Origin: Candidatus Methylomirabilota bacterium
Lineage (GTDB): Bacteria; Methylomirabilota; Methylomirabilia; Rokubacteriales; CSP1-6
Assembly (NCBI GenBank): GCA_035936835.1
Contig: DASYVT010000122.1
Span: 1-47,107, forward strand
DNA: 47,107 bases
Reading direction: 5' to 3'
The notes beneath the pieces were generated by a model. It searched no databases and was not told where the DNA came from. It saw only the letters and a list, made by a program, of their open reading frames with translations. The position numbers and the translations under genes are program-made. This document shows positions 37,349 to 47,107 of this stretch, piece after piece; the first letter of the stretch is position 1, and each line of letters starts with the position of its first letter.

Positions 37349-38158
37349 CTACTTGCCTCGCGTGGAGGCCTGGAGATCGGCCCACTGGGTCAGGAAGTCC
37401 CCGAGCATGGCCGTGTAGGCGTCTCGGTAGGTCGTGCGCACCGACATCGGCAGCTCGATGTGCAGCGACCTCTCCGAGCGGCCGAGGAGGCCGCCCGATT
37501 TGGAAGCCGACGCGCTGTAGCGCAGCGTATCCACGGGCTCGACGAAGATCTCGAGCTTCGGCGCTTCGGGTTGGCTGCGCAGATGGGCGTCCCGCACGAG
37601 CTCGAGGAGGGTCTTGAGCCGCCAGGCCTCCTCCAGGGTGAGGCCGACCGTGGCGATCTCGACACGCGAGGCCGTATCCTGGTGGCCGTTGCCGTGGATC
37701 TCGACGTAGAAGCGCAGCGGCCCCTGGGCAGCCTCGGCGACCGAGCGGCCGTAGCTGTCGTAGACGCGCCGGGCGGCCTCGGTCTCCCCTTCCGAGCGCG
37801 GCGGATCGCCCGCCACGCTCTCAGTCGGGCGGTTGACGTTGTAGCGACGCCCCTGGGCGTCGAGCTTGCCGAAGCCCGTGGCGACAACGGCGCCGAAGCC
37901 GGTGCTGCGCGCGAGCTCGAGGCCGATCAGGTCGGTGGCGGTGTCGGTGGTGCCGTGAGGGGCCCCGATGACGTAACCCGGGCGGCCCTTCTGGACATTG
38001 AAGCTGCCCTGGCCTGGGAAGCTGCCCTGCCCCGGCAGGGTCGGGCGCGGCGCATCGCCTACGGACACGGGCTGTTTCCCCCCGATGAGCCCCGCGCAGC
38101 CGGACAGGCAGAGCGCGAGGCCAAGTACGACGCTAGGTGCTGTGGCCCGCCCCGGCAT
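37349..38158 (-). CDS. Lipoprotein with possible N-formylglutamate-amidohydrolase-like fold
   Basis: The 269-residue product begins with a lipobox (PSVVLGLALCLSGC). The domain has GYVIGAPHGTTDTATDLIG, then GFGKLDAQGRRYNVNRPTE, then FYVEIHGNGHQDTASRVEI, which resemble the metal-loop pattern of FGase/poly-glutamate hydrolase-like proteins. This is a visual resemblance only. Its 5' end overlaps acpS by 26 bases, and the gene lies between acpS and nnrD, where other bacteria have none. Confidence 0.65.
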   Translation of the reverse strand: MPGRATAPSVVLGLALCLSGCAGLIGGKQPVSVGDAPRPTLPGQGSFPGQGSFNVQKGRPGYVIGAPHGTTDTATDLIGLELARSTGFGAVVATGFGKLDAQGRRYNVNRPTESVAGDPPRSEGETEAARRVYDSYGRSVAEAAQGPLRFYVEIHGNGHQDTASRVEIATVGLTLEEAWRLKTLLELVRDAHLRSQPEAPKLEIFVEPVDTLRYSASASKSGGLLGRSERSLHIELPMSVRTTYRDAYTAMLGDFLTQWADLQASTRGK

Positions 38159-38549
38159 CCGGCAGGTCTCCCACGAGCATGGCCTGGGCCATGGCGTAGT
38201 CACCGTCGTGGGTAAGCGAGAGCAGCACGCGCGAGGCGCCCTTGGCGCGCGCGATGGCCGCCGAGCGCCCCGTCAGCACCATGGTCGGCGCCTGGCCGGG
38301 CTCGCGGCGGACCTCGAGCTCGCGCCAGTTGACGCCCATGCGCAGGCCCGTGCCGAGCGCCTTGAGCGTCGCCTCCTTGGCCGCAAACCGCGCTGCCAGG
38401 TGGGGAATGGGGTCGCGGCGCCTGCGACAGTAGGCGATCTCCGCCTCGGTGAAAACGCGCTGAAGGAAGCGATCGCTCCAGCGCTCGACGACGCGGCGGA
38501 GGCGCGAGATCTGCGCCAGGTCGACGCCGATGCCTTTGACCTCCGTCAT
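38133..38549 (-). CDS. acpS: Holo-[acyl-carrier-protein] synthase
   Basis: The 138-residue enzyme transfers phosphopantetheine from CoA to ACP. Its Mg-binding residues are in GIGVDLAQISRLRRV and RFAAKEATLKALGTGL; the CoA-site region ends LLSLTHDGDYAMAQAM. It follows glmM by 10 bases and overlaps the next gene. Confidence 0.93.
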   Translation of the reverse strand: MTEVKGIGVDLAQISRLRRVVERWSDRFLQRVFTEAEIAYCRRRRDPIPHLAARFAAKEATLKALGTGLRMGVNWRELEVRREPGQAPTMVLTGRSAAIARAKGASRVLLSLTHDGDYAMAQAMLVGDLPDAGAGHST

Positions 38550-38559
38550 GGGACCTCCG

Positions 38560-39909
38560 TCATGCTCCGATCGACTTCCTGATGATGGTCGACAGCTCCG
38601 AGGCGATGCTCTCGATGCGCGCCCTGTCCTCGCCCTCGATCATGACGCGAGCCAGGTTTTCCGTGCCTGAGTAGCGGAGGAGGATGCGCCCCGCCGCGCC
38701 CAGCTCGCGCGCGCGGGCCGCGTGGCGGTCGGCGAGGCCCGGAATGGATTCGAGCGGAGGCTTCTCACGCACCCGGACGTTGACCAGCACCTGCGGACAC
38801 TTGGTCATGCAGGATGCCAGCGCCGAGAGCGGCTGCCCGGTCTCGCGCATCACGGCCAGGAGCTGGAGCGCCGAGACGATGCCATCGCCCGTGGGCGTGT
38901 GGTCGAGGAAGAGGAGGTGCCCGGACTGCTCGCCTCCCAGGTTGGCGCCGGTCTTGACCATCTCCTCGAGGACGTAGCGGTCGCCCACCTGCGTCTTCAC
39001 CGTCCGGATGCCCACCTCGGCCAGCGCCTTGTCGAGACCCAGGTTGGCCATGACCGTGGTCACCACGGTGCCGGTCTTGAGCCGGCCGCTCGCCGCCAGG
39101 TGCCGGCCGCAGACAGCGAGGGCGTAGTCGCCGTCGCGGATCTCCCCCGTCTCGTCCACGGTGATCAGCCTGTCGCCGTCGCCGTCGAACGCCAACCCCA
39201 GGTCCGCGCCCGCGGCCCGCACGCGGCGCTGGAGCCGCTCGGGGTGCAGGGCACCCGAGAGGCGGTTGATGTTGAGGCCATCGGGCTTCGCGGCCAGGAC
39301 AGAGACCTTGGCGCCGAGGGCACGGAAGAGCCGCGGGGCGACGCGGCTGGTGGCGCCGTGGGCACAATCAAGAGCCAGCGTGACGTTGCCCAGGTCGAAG
39401 GGGAAGGTCTGGCGCGCGTGGGCAATGTACTCGGCCTCGGCCCGATCGTAGTGGACCAGGCGTCCGACCGAGGCGCCCGTGGGCTTCGGGGCGACGTCCG
39501 GGCTGCCCAGGCGCGCCTCGATCTCATCCTCCCAGCTGTCGGGAAACTTGGCGCCCTCGGAAGAGAAGATCTTGATGCCATTGTCCTGGAAGGCGTTGTG
39601 GGACGCCGAGAGCACCACGCCGCCGTGGGCCTCGAGGCTTCGCGTGAGATACGCGATGCCGGGCGTCGGCAGCACGTTCACCGCGAAGACATCCGCCCCC
39701 GCCGACAGCGCCCCCGAGACGAGCGCTCCCTCGAGCATGGGCCCCGACAGCCGCGTGTCTCGCCCCACGACAAGGCGGACCTTCGTCACACCGTGATGCT
39801 CGAGAAGCGTCGCCACGAGCTGGCGTCCGAGGCGGAAGGCCAGCTCTGTCGTCAGCGGCTCCTCGTTGGCGACGCCGCGGATGCCGTCGGTGCCGAAGAG
39901 GCGGCCCAT
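38560..39909 (-). CDS. glmM: Phosphoglucosamine mutase
   Basis: The 449-residue enzyme makes glucosamine-1-phosphate for peptidoglycan and LPS. FGTDGIRGVANEEPL is at the start, the catalytic serine in GGVVLSASHNAFQDNG, the metal loop in LAFDGDGDRLI and the C-terminal RYSGTENLARVMIEG. It overlaps ybbR by one base, the common cdaA-ybbR-glmM order that links cell-wall sugar to c-di-AMP. Confidence 0.96.
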   Translation of the reverse strand: MGRLFGTDGIRGVANEEPLTTELAFRLGRQLVATLLEHHGVTKVRLVVGRDTRLSGPMLEGALVSGALSAGADVFAVNVLPTPGIAYLTRSLEAHGGVVLSASHNAFQDNGIKIFSSEGAKFPDSWEDEIEARLGSPDVAPKPTGASVGRLVHYDRAEAEYIAHARQTFPFDLGNVTLALDCAHGATSRVAPRLFRALGAKVSVLAAKPDGLNINRLSGALHPERLQRRVRAAGADLGLAFDGDGDRLITVDETGEIRDGDYALAVCGRHLAASGRLKTGTVVTTVMANLGLDKALAEVGIRTVKTQVGDRYVLEEMVKTGANLGGEQSGHLLFLDHTPTGDGIVSALQLLAVMRETGQPLSALASCMTKCPQVLVNVRVREKPPLESIPGLADRHAARARELGAAGRILLRYSGTENLARVMIEGEDRARIESIASELSTIIRKSIGA

Positions 39910-40286
39910 CAGCGCCTGCGGGCCAGCGCCACGCGCACGACGGCAGGATTCACGCGCAGCACGCTCACACCGGGGGGCACGACGATCTGCTCGGCTCCCA
40001 GGCTGACCACGAGGTCACCGGGGCCGGCGCCGGCCAGGCTCACCCTCACCCGGAGGGACTCGGGCGACATGCGCGAGAGCGCGGATCTCAATCCGTGCAG
40101 CTGCACCTCGACGCTCTCGGGCCTCTCGCCCGTCACGACGAGCCCCGGCGGCACCGAGTCGAGCTCGAGCGGCAGGGAGACGACGAGATTGGTCTTCTCG
40201 GAGGTCATGACGAAGACCCAGAGCCCCGCGGAGAAGGCCAGGGCCAGGAGCTTGAGCTCCCAGTGGCGCGTCAGGACAGCGATCAT
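39909..40286 (-). CDS. ybbR: Short YbbR-domain protein (CdaA partner)
   Basis: The 125-residue product has one membrane helix (LKLLALAFSAGLWVFVM) followed by a single YbbR-like repeat (LVVSLPLELDSVPPGLVVTG, ESVEVQLHGL). CdaR/YbbR of Firmicutes has four repeats and ~480 residues, so this is a minimal form. It is separated from cdaA by 142 bases with repeats instead of the usual overlap. Confidence 0.82.
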   Translation of the reverse strand: MIAVLTRHWELKLLALAFSAGLWVFVMTSEKTNLVVSLPLELDSVPPGLVVTGERPESVEVQLHGLRSALSRMSPESLRVRVSLAGAGPGDLVVSLGAEQIVVPPGVSVLRVNPAVVRVALARRR

Positions 40287-40309
40287 CCGGTTCTGGGGGG
40301 GAGCGGCGC

Positions 40310-40387
40310 CGCTCCTCCCCCAGACCCCCCCACCGCACTGATCATCCGCGACGCGGGCAGCGCTCCTCCCCCAGACCCCCCCACCGC
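40310..40387. repeat. 27-base direct repeats and hairpin between cdaA and ybbR
   Basis: The 27 bases at 40310-40336 recur at 40361-40387 (both starting CGCTCCTCCCCCAGAC). The first copy forms a hairpin with the G-rich run just before it (GGAGCGGC/GCCGCTCC, centred near 40307). It looks like a low-complexity intergenic repeat. Confidence 0.75.
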
Positions 40388-40428
40388 CTGGGTCGGCTGG
40401 TCTGTGGCGGACCACATCGTTTGGCAGG

Positions 40429-41253
40429 TCATTTGCGGAGCCATCCGCGGGCCGGCTCCCACCAGGGCTGGTCGGCCGGCAGCGGAGCGGCCTCGAGGGA
40501 GAAGAACTCGGCCAGGCGCCGGCGGAGGGCATCGGAGTCCAGGGGGCTCTCCATGCGGCCCTCGACCGCCAGCGAGATCCGGCCGCTCTCCTCAGAGACC
40601 ACCAGCACGACGGCGTCGGTCTCCTCGCTGAGCCCGAGCCCCGCGCGGTGCCGCGTACCCATCGTGCGCCCGAGCTGCGCGTTGCGGGAGAGCGGCAGGA
40701 AGCCGCCCGCCGCGGCGATGCGCCCGCCGCGGATGAAGACGGCACCGTCGTGCAGCGGCGAGTACGGAAGGAAGAGGCTCTCGAGCAGATCGGCCGAAAC
40801 GAGGGCGTCGAGCGGCACGCCGAGCTCGACGTAGTTGCGCAGCCCCGTCGCCCGCTCCAGGACCACGAGGCCGCCGATGCGCTTGCCGGCCAGGGACTGG
40901 GCGGCCTTGACCACCTCGTCGAGCAGGTGGCTCTGCTGCTCCCGTCCCGCCCGCGTCACCACGCGGAAGAACGGGTTCTGGCCGACCTGCGCCAGCGCGC
41001 GGCGCAGCTCGGGCTGGAAGAGCACGATGAGGGCGAGCACCCAGAAGGACCAGAAGTTGTCGAGGATCCAGCTGGTGCCGTACAGCTCGAACCGGTGGGC
41101 GAGGAACGAGGCGGCCATGAGGGCGGCGAGCCCGAGCAGCATCTGGACGGCCCGCGTTTCCTTGAACATGACGAAGACACGGTAAAGGACGAGCGCGACC
41201 AGGAAGATGTCAATCGCGTCCCGCACCCGGAAGGCCTGCAGCGCCGGCCACAT
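40429..41253 (-). CDS. cdaA: CdaA-type diadenylate cyclase
   Basis: The 274-residue enzyme makes c-di-AMP from two ATP. Three N-terminal helices are followed by the DAC domain with DGAVFIRGGRIAAAGGFLPL and GTRHRAGLGLSEETDAVVLV (the DGA and RHR motifs). ATG 41253 begins the family N-terminus. It starts 2 bases after the folP-like stop and is upstream of ybbR and glmM. Confidence 0.94.
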   Translation of the reverse strand: MWPALQAFRVRDAIDIFLVALVLYRVFVMFKETRAVQMLLGLAALMAASFLAHRFELYGTSWILDNFWSFWVLALIVLFQPELRRALAQVGQNPFFRVVTRAGREQQSHLLDEVVKAAQSLAGKRIGGLVVLERATGLRNYVELGVPLDALVSADLLESLFLPYSPLHDGAVFIRGGRIAAAGGFLPLSRNAQLGRTMGTRHRAGLGLSEETDAVVLVVSEESGRISLAVEGRMESPLDSDALRRRLAEFFSLEAAPLPADQPWWEPARGWLRK

Positions 41254-41255
41254 GC

Positions 41256-42131
41256 TCAGGCGTCGCCTTGGGAACGGCGTATGGGGGAGCGGCGTATGGC
41301 TTCGGCGACGCGCACGGCCTGGACGGTATCTGCAACGTCGTGGGCGCGGACCAGGTGGGCGCCGCCCAGCACCGCCGCCACCGCGGCGGCCAGGGATCCG
41401 GGCAGGCGCCGGCCGGGATCGGCCTCGCCGGCAATCTCTCCCACGAAGGACTTGCGCGAGACGCCGATGCAGATCGGCCGACCGAGGTCGCGCAGCCGCC
41501 CGAGGCCGGCCAAGATTTCGCAGTCCCACTCGTGCCAGGCGAGACCGCGCCGCCTGAAGAAGCCGATGCCGGGATCCACCACGATGCGCTCTTCGGGGAT
41601 ACCCGCCTGGGTGGCGATGCGCAGGCTCTCCTCAAGGAGGTCCATGACGGCGTCTACAGGGCCCTGCCCCTTGGCGCCGCCCCGCTCCGACGCCATGAGG
41701 ATGACGCCAGCCCCCGCCCTGGCGACCAGGGGGGCGAGAGCGGGATCGGCAGTAAGACCGCGGACGTCGTTGATGATCGCGGCCCCAGCCTCGAGAGCGG
41801 CCCGCGCCGGCTCCGCGCGGCTCGTGTCCGCCGAGACGGGCACCTCGAGCTTCGAGGCCAGAATCCCCACCGCCCACGCGAGGCGCTCGGCCTCCTCGGA
41901 GGCGGAGATGGAGCCCGACAGGTAGGGGGCCGTGGACATGGCCCCCACGTCGAGGAGAGCCGCGCCTTCGCGCGCCATGCGCTCGGCAGCACGCAGGAGG
42001 TCGTCGCCCCCCGTGACCACCGAGCCCGCGTAGAAGGAGCCGGGGCTGACGTTGAGCGCGCCCATCACGGCCACGGAGACGCCGTCGCCGAGATGCACGC
42101 CTGCCAGAGCCGCTCGGATGGGGGTGGTCAC
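41256..42131 (-). CDS. folP: Dihydropteroate-synthase-like enzyme with altered motifs
   Basis: The 291-residue protein has the DHPS TIM barrel: ALNVSPGSFYAGS (canonical NVTPDSFSDG), DVGAMSTAPYLSG (canonical GGESTRPGA), VSADTSRAEPARAALEAGAA, then INDVRGL, then DPGIGFF and CIGVSRKSFVGEI. The pterin-binding asparagine and the final K-S-F are present. The Asp of PDSF and the Arg of STRPGA are replaced by Gly and Ala. It is therefore DHPS or a close relative. GTG 42131 has no ribosome-binding site, being next to the ftsH terminator. Confidence 0.8.
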   Translation of the reverse strand: MTTPIRAALAGVHLGDGVSVAVMGALNVSPGSFYAGSVVTGGDDLLRAAERMAREGAALLDVGAMSTAPYLSGSISASEEAERLAWAVGILASKLEVPVSADTSRAEPARAALEAGAAIINDVRGLTADPALAPLVARAGAGVILMASERGGAKGQGPVDAVMDLLEESLRIATQAGIPEERIVVDPGIGFFRRRGLAWHEWDCEILAGLGRLRDLGRPICIGVSRKSFVGEIAGEADPGRRLPGSLAAAVAAVLGGAHLVRAHDVADTVQAVRVAEAIRRSPIRRSQGDA

Positions 42132-42134
42132 GCC

Positions 42135-42169
42135 AATAAAAATACCATTGACGCCGAGGCCAATGGTAT
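42135..42169 (-). terminator. Rho-independent terminator after ftsH
   Basis: Minus strand: ATACCATTG (42169-42161) pairs with CAATGGTAT (42150-42142), then TTTTTATTGG. It is 27 bases after the ftsH stop and just before the folP GTG, so folP needs its own start or read-through. Confidence 0.85.
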
Positions 42170-42195
42170 CGAAATGCTGAGGAAAAAAGCGTGAA

Positions 42196-44010
<1,815 letters not shown>

Positions 44011-44080
44011 AGCGTTTTGAGTATAGCACAGGGGTCCAGAGGGCTACCCGCCAGAGGGCTATCCGGACCCCCGGTCATGG

Positions 44081-44617
44081 CTAGGCCCCCGGAAGGTCCT
44101 CCAGGACGTGAATGTCCGGCAGGCCGCGGTAGAGGCCACCCAGGTCGAAGCCGTAGCCGAGCACGAACCTGTCCGGGATGGCGAACCCCACGTAGTCGAG
44201 CGACACGTCGACCTGGCGGCGCTCGACCTTGTCGAGCAGCGCGCAGACCCGGAGGCTGCGTGGGTGCCGCGTCTCCAGGTTGCGCCGCAGATAATCGAGC
44301 GTCCGGCCGCTGTCCACGACGTCCTCAACGATGACGACATCCCGCCCCTCGATGGACACCGACAGGTCCGCCGTCAGGCGCACGGCGCCGGACGAGCGCG
44401 TGCCGGGGCCGTACGAGGATACGCCCATGAAGTCCATGGCAATGGGCGCGGGGATGGCGCGGATGAGGTCAGCCATGAACACTGCCGCGCCCTTGAGCAC
44501 CCCCACCAGCAGCGGGACGTGCCTGGCGTGCTCGCGAGCGATGGCATGGCCGAGCTCGCCAACCCGGACGGCGATCTCCTCGCGGGAGATGAGCACCCGG
44601 CCGGGGCCCTGGGGCAT
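44081..44617 (-). CDS. hpt: Hypoxanthine phosphoribosyltransferase
   Basis: The 178-residue purine-salvage enzyme has the PRPP loop DVVIVEDVVDSGRTLDYL, the start motif HVPLLVGVLKGAAVFMADL, and the purine-binding DKVERRQVDVSLDYVGF, then DRFVLGYGFDL. It precedes ftsH, as in many bacteria, where hpt and ftsH are adjacent. Confidence 0.95.
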   Translation of the reverse strand: MPQGPGRVLISREEIAVRVGELGHAIAREHARHVPLLVGVLKGAAVFMADLIRAIPAPIAMDFMGVSSYGPGTRSSGAVRLTADLSVSIEGRDVVIVEDVVDSGRTLDYLRRNLETRHPRSLRVCALLDKVERRQVDVSLDYVGFAIPDRFVLGYGFDLGGLYRGLPDIHVLEDLPGA

Positions 44618-44641
44618 TGGGTCTCCTACCTTCGGGGCGGC

Positions 44642-45361
44642 CTACCTGGGAGTGACGAAAGCGGCCAGGGAACGCTCGCCACGCACCCGCTCGACCATAC
44701 GCTGGGCCTCGGCCTTGCTCTTGAAGGTGCCGACGCGGACGCGGTAGTTCGTCTGGCCGTCGCTCGCGACGGCGGGCGCGATGTAGGCGTCGAAGCCTGC
44801 CTCCCTGAGCTGCCTGTGGACCGAGGCCGCCTGCCCCTGCGTCTTGAAGGCCGCGACCTGCACTGACCAGAGGCCGGACCAGAGGCCGGCCGCGTCCGCC
44901 TGCGCCCGCGGGGGCGCCGCCTCGGCCTCCGGCGCCGCGGGCTTCTCGACGAAGGTTTCCCCGCGACTCGTGTACGGATAGGGCGGCGGTGGCGGCTCGG
45001 CACGCACGGGCTCAGGAGCGAACTGGACCTTGGCCTCGGGATGCTGCGAAGCGTCGGCAGAGCCGCGGCCCAGCGGCGCGGTGAGCGTCTGGTAGAAGGT
45101 GAGCTTCTGGTCGACTTGGGTCGGCGGCTCGACGGCGGCGGCCGACAGGCCGCCCCGCTTGCCGGGCGGCACGGTCTTCCTCGCGACGCTGTCAGCGCTG
45201 GCCGCGGCGGCAGGGCGGCTCCACTGGCGTCCCACGAGCACGCCAAGCGTGAACGTCAGCCCCATGATGACGGCGCCCGCGGTGAAAAGGGCGATCCACT
45301 GGAGTGAACCGGGCCCGCTCTTCACGCGGCCTCGCGGTGACGCCGGGCGGGCGGGACTCAC
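44642..45361 (-). CDS. SPOR-domain membrane protein
   Basis: The 239-residue protein has one N-terminal helix (QWIALFTAGAVIMGLTFTLG) with its C-terminal part outside, a Pro/Ala-rich linker, and a C-terminal SPOR domain (GLWSVQVAAFKTQGQAASVH, then YIAPAVASDGQTNYRVRVGT, then FKSKAEAQRMVERVRG). SPOR domains bind septal glycan stripped of peptides. GTG 45361 overlaps argS (GTGA). Confidence 0.88.
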   Translation of the reverse strand: MSPARPASPRGRVKSGPGSLQWIALFTAGAVIMGLTFTLGVLVGRQWSRPAAAASADSVARKTVPPGKRGGLSAAAVEPPTQVDQKLTFYQTLTAPLGRGSADASQHPEAKVQFAPEPVRAEPPPPPYPYTSRGETFVEKPAAPEAEAAPPRAQADAAGLWSGLWSVQVAAFKTQGQAASVHRQLREAGFDAYIAPAVASDGQTNYRVRVGTFKSKAEAQRMVERVRGERSLAAFVTPR

Positions 45362-47031
45362 ATGGCCTCCGGAGCCGAGACGCCCAAAAGGCCGAGGCCG
45401 TTGCGCACCACCTGCCCCACGGCGGCAGACAGGCCGAGGCGCGCGAGCGTCAGTGCCCTCTCCTCAGTGATCACGCGATGGGATTTGTAGTACGGGTGGT
45501 AGAGGCCCGCGATCTCGCTCAAGTAATAGGCGATGCGATGGGGCTCGCGGGCGCGCGCCGCTCCCGCCACGGTTCCCGGGTACTGGAGGAGGCGTTTGAT
45601 CAGGCTCTGCTCCACCGGCAGCCTCAGCGGCCGGAAGTCGACCTCGTCCCACGGGGGCAGCGGAACCCTCTGCTCCGCGGCCATCCGGAACAGGCTCGCG
45701 ACGCGCGCATGCGCGTACTGGACGTAGAAGACCGGGTTGTCGGCGGACTGCCGCGTCGCCACGGCCAGGTCGAAGTCGAGCGGGCTGTCGTGCCGGCGCG
45801 TGAGGAAGGTGAAGCGCGCGGCGTCCGTGCCGACCTCTTCGATCAGCTCCTCCATCAACACGAACTCGCCGCGCCGCTTCGACATACGCACGGGCTGGCC
45901 GTCGCGGAGCAGGGTGACGAGCTGGACGATCAGCACCTCGAAGCACTCGGGAGCGTGCCCGAGGGCCTGCATGGCCCCCTTCATCCGGGCGACGTGGCCG
46001 TGGTGGTCGGGTCCCAGAAAGTCGATGACGACGTCGGCGCGAGCCTCCTTGAACTTCAGGAAGTGATGAAAGCCGATGTCCACGGCGAAGTACGTCAGCT
46101 CGCCGTCCGACTTCCGCAGCACGCGGTCCTTGTCGTCGCCGAAGGCCGTCGAGCGGAACCAGAGCGCCCCGTCCTCCTCGAAGGTGTGGCCGGCCGCCGC
46201 GAGCGCCGCGATGGCCTTGTCCGCCAGATTCGGGCGCCGCACGTCATCCTGCTCATGCGTCCAGCTGTCGAACTTCGTCCCGTAGGCTTCGAGGACTTGG
46301 CGCTGGCGCGCCACAAGGGCCGCGACGGCCTTGCGTCCGAGCAGCTCCACGCGCTCGGCCTCCGGCGTCTTTACCATGGCGCGCGTGCCCTCGGCATCCG
46401 CCGCCATCCAGTCCTTGACGAGGTCCACGAGGTACTCGCCCGGATACGAGTTCTCCGGCAGCTCGGCCGACTCGCCCAGGGACTGGCGCAGCCGCACGTC
46501 CACCGAGCGGGCGAGCGCTTCGAACTGGTTGCCGGCGTCGTTGACGTAGAACTGGCGCTCGACGTCATGGCCCTGCGAACGGAGGATGCGCGCGAGCGCA
46601 TCGCCCACCGCCGCGGCCCGGGCGTTGACGATGACCAGGGGGCCCGTCGGATTGGCCGACACGAACTCGAGGAGGAAGCGCGTGTCCCGGCCCGCCGCGC
46701 TCGTGCCGTACGTGTCACCGGCCGCGAGAATGCCCTTGAGCGACTCGGCGCACCAGTCCGGCGCGAGGAAGACATTCAAGAAGCCCGGCCCCGCGATCTC
46801 GAGCCGGTCCACGAGCCCGCGCTTGGGAAAGTGGCTCGCGATGGCTTCCGCGATCTGTCGCGGCGCCTTCTTCGCGGAGCGCGCCAGCGTCATGGCGACG
46901 TTGGTGGCGTAGTCGCCGTGCGCCTCCTCTCTCGGAACGTCCCATACAATGTCGTCCGGAACGGGCAGGCCCGCGCCGGTGAGCGCTTCTCTCAACGCTG
47001 TCGCCAAGTGGTCGGTGATGGTGTCATGCAT
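45358..47031 (-). CDS. argS: Arginyl-tRNA synthetase
   Basis: The 557-residue class I synthetase has EFVSANPTGPLVIVNARAAA, then VGDALARIL in place of the usual GPLHVGHxRGA, so the HIGH histidines are missing. The KMSKS loop is VRMSKRRGEFVLME. The N-terminal Arg-S domain (LATALREALTGAGLPVPDDI) and the C-terminal anticodon domain (QSLIKRLLQYPGTVAGAARA, then YYLSEIAGLYHPYYK) are intact. Length and all other regions fit ArgRS. It is upstream of the SPOR gene and overlaps it by 4 bases. Confidence 0.92.
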   Translation of the reverse strand: MHDTITDHLATALREALTGAGLPVPDDIVWDVPREEAHGDYATNVAMTLARSAKKAPRQIAEAIASHFPKRGLVDRLEIAGPGFLNVFLAPDWCAESLKGILAAGDTYGTSAAGRDTRFLLEFVSANPTGPLVIVNARAAAVGDALARILRSQGHDVERQFYVNDAGNQFEALARSVDVRLRQSLGESAELPENSYPGEYLVDLVKDWMAADAEGTRAMVKTPEAERVELLGRKAVAALVARQRQVLEAYGTKFDSWTHEQDDVRRPNLADKAIAALAAAGHTFEEDGALWFRSTAFGDDKDRVLRKSDGELTYFAVDIGFHHFLKFKEARADVVIDFLGPDHHGHVARMKGAMQALGHAPECFEVLIVQLVTLLRDGQPVRMSKRRGEFVLMEELIEEVGTDAARFTFLTRRHDSPLDFDLAVATRQSADNPVFYVQYAHARVASLFRMAAEQRVPLPPWDEVDFRPLRLPVEQSLIKRLLQYPGTVAGAARAREPHRIAYYLSEIAGLYHPYYKSHRVITEERALTLARLGLSAAVGQVVRNGLGLLGVSAPEAM

Positions 47032-47107
47032 TCCCGGCTCGTTAAGACACGAATCGCCGCACGTGGCGGCGTCGATTAATAATACGCCCCGGCTCTCGCG
47101 GAGCCGC

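Noticed and set aside
45304-47079. Plus-strand open frame of 591 codons over argS.
   Set aside because: Antisense shadow of ArgS; no domain recognised.

Overview
The window is GC-rich (roughly two thirds G+C), densely coded and free of rRNA or tRNA genes that I could find. The gene set (FtsH, CdaA, GlmM, twin-arginine-exported enzymes, RND efflux with TolC partners) points to a Gram-negative bacterium. Use of UGA as selenocysteine, the GC content and the housekeeping order argS-SPOR-hpt-ftsH-folP-cdaA-ybbR-glmM-acpS-nnrD-tsaE would fit an uncultured deep lineage such as Methylomirabilota/Rokubacteria. That placement is inference and has low certainty.

Region 1 (1-6.3 kb, mercury and redox). 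A MerR regulator diverges from a minus-strand operon: organomercurial lyase (MerB-like), glutaredoxin-like protein, tandem zinc-ribbon protein, MerF, MerT and a truncated MerP. In both the MerB-like and the glutaredoxin-like gene the reading frame is interrupted by one TGA exactly where the family has its catalytic cysteine, and each TGA is followed by a stem-loop like a bacterial SECIS element. A 1-Cys peroxiredoxin, a 68-residue protein and a cysteine-synthase-like enzyme follow. Two more genes then show the same TGA-for-Cys pattern with a hairpin: an OsmC-like protein and an AhpC/TSA-like protein with a UxxC motif. Four predicted selenoproteins in about 5 kb, two of them inside a mer operon, are the main discovery.

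Region 2 (6.7-11.1 kb, metal-stress peptide). A small MxKDx-repeat lipoprotein is followed by a bufferin-type operon on the minus strand (BufA1 precursor, MNIO enzyme BufB, partner BufC, DoxX protein). A sigma/anti-sigma pair diverges from it. The two divergent promoters carry the same -35-like and -10-like elements with identical spacing.

Region 3 (11.6-18.2 kb) is patchier: a large FecR/DUF6600-type protein with a 79-residue tandem repeat, a transposase remnant, an exported metallo-beta-lactamase-fold protein, an ankyrin remnant, an exported DUF6282-type amidohydrolase, and a two-gene MerR-family unit with its own MerR-type promoter.

Region 4 (18.4-29.2 kb) is a copper/silver export cluster on the minus strand: CusA-type RND pump, a copper-linked small exported protein, TolC, CusB-type adaptor, a small membrane peptide, a His-rich exported protein, cytochrome c, a second TolC and a multicopper oxidase.

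Region 5 (29.2-34.5 kb) holds unlinked metabolic genes (NUDIX, PilZ, RidA, BtuF-like receptor, dihydroorotate dehydrogenase, VOC protein), a small DnaA-box cluster and one frameshifted lipoprotein. Region 6 (34.6-47.1 kb) is the conserved housekeeping run on the minus strand. Within it ArgS lacks a recognisable HIGH motif and the FolP homologue departs from the usual pterin/pyrophosphate motifs.
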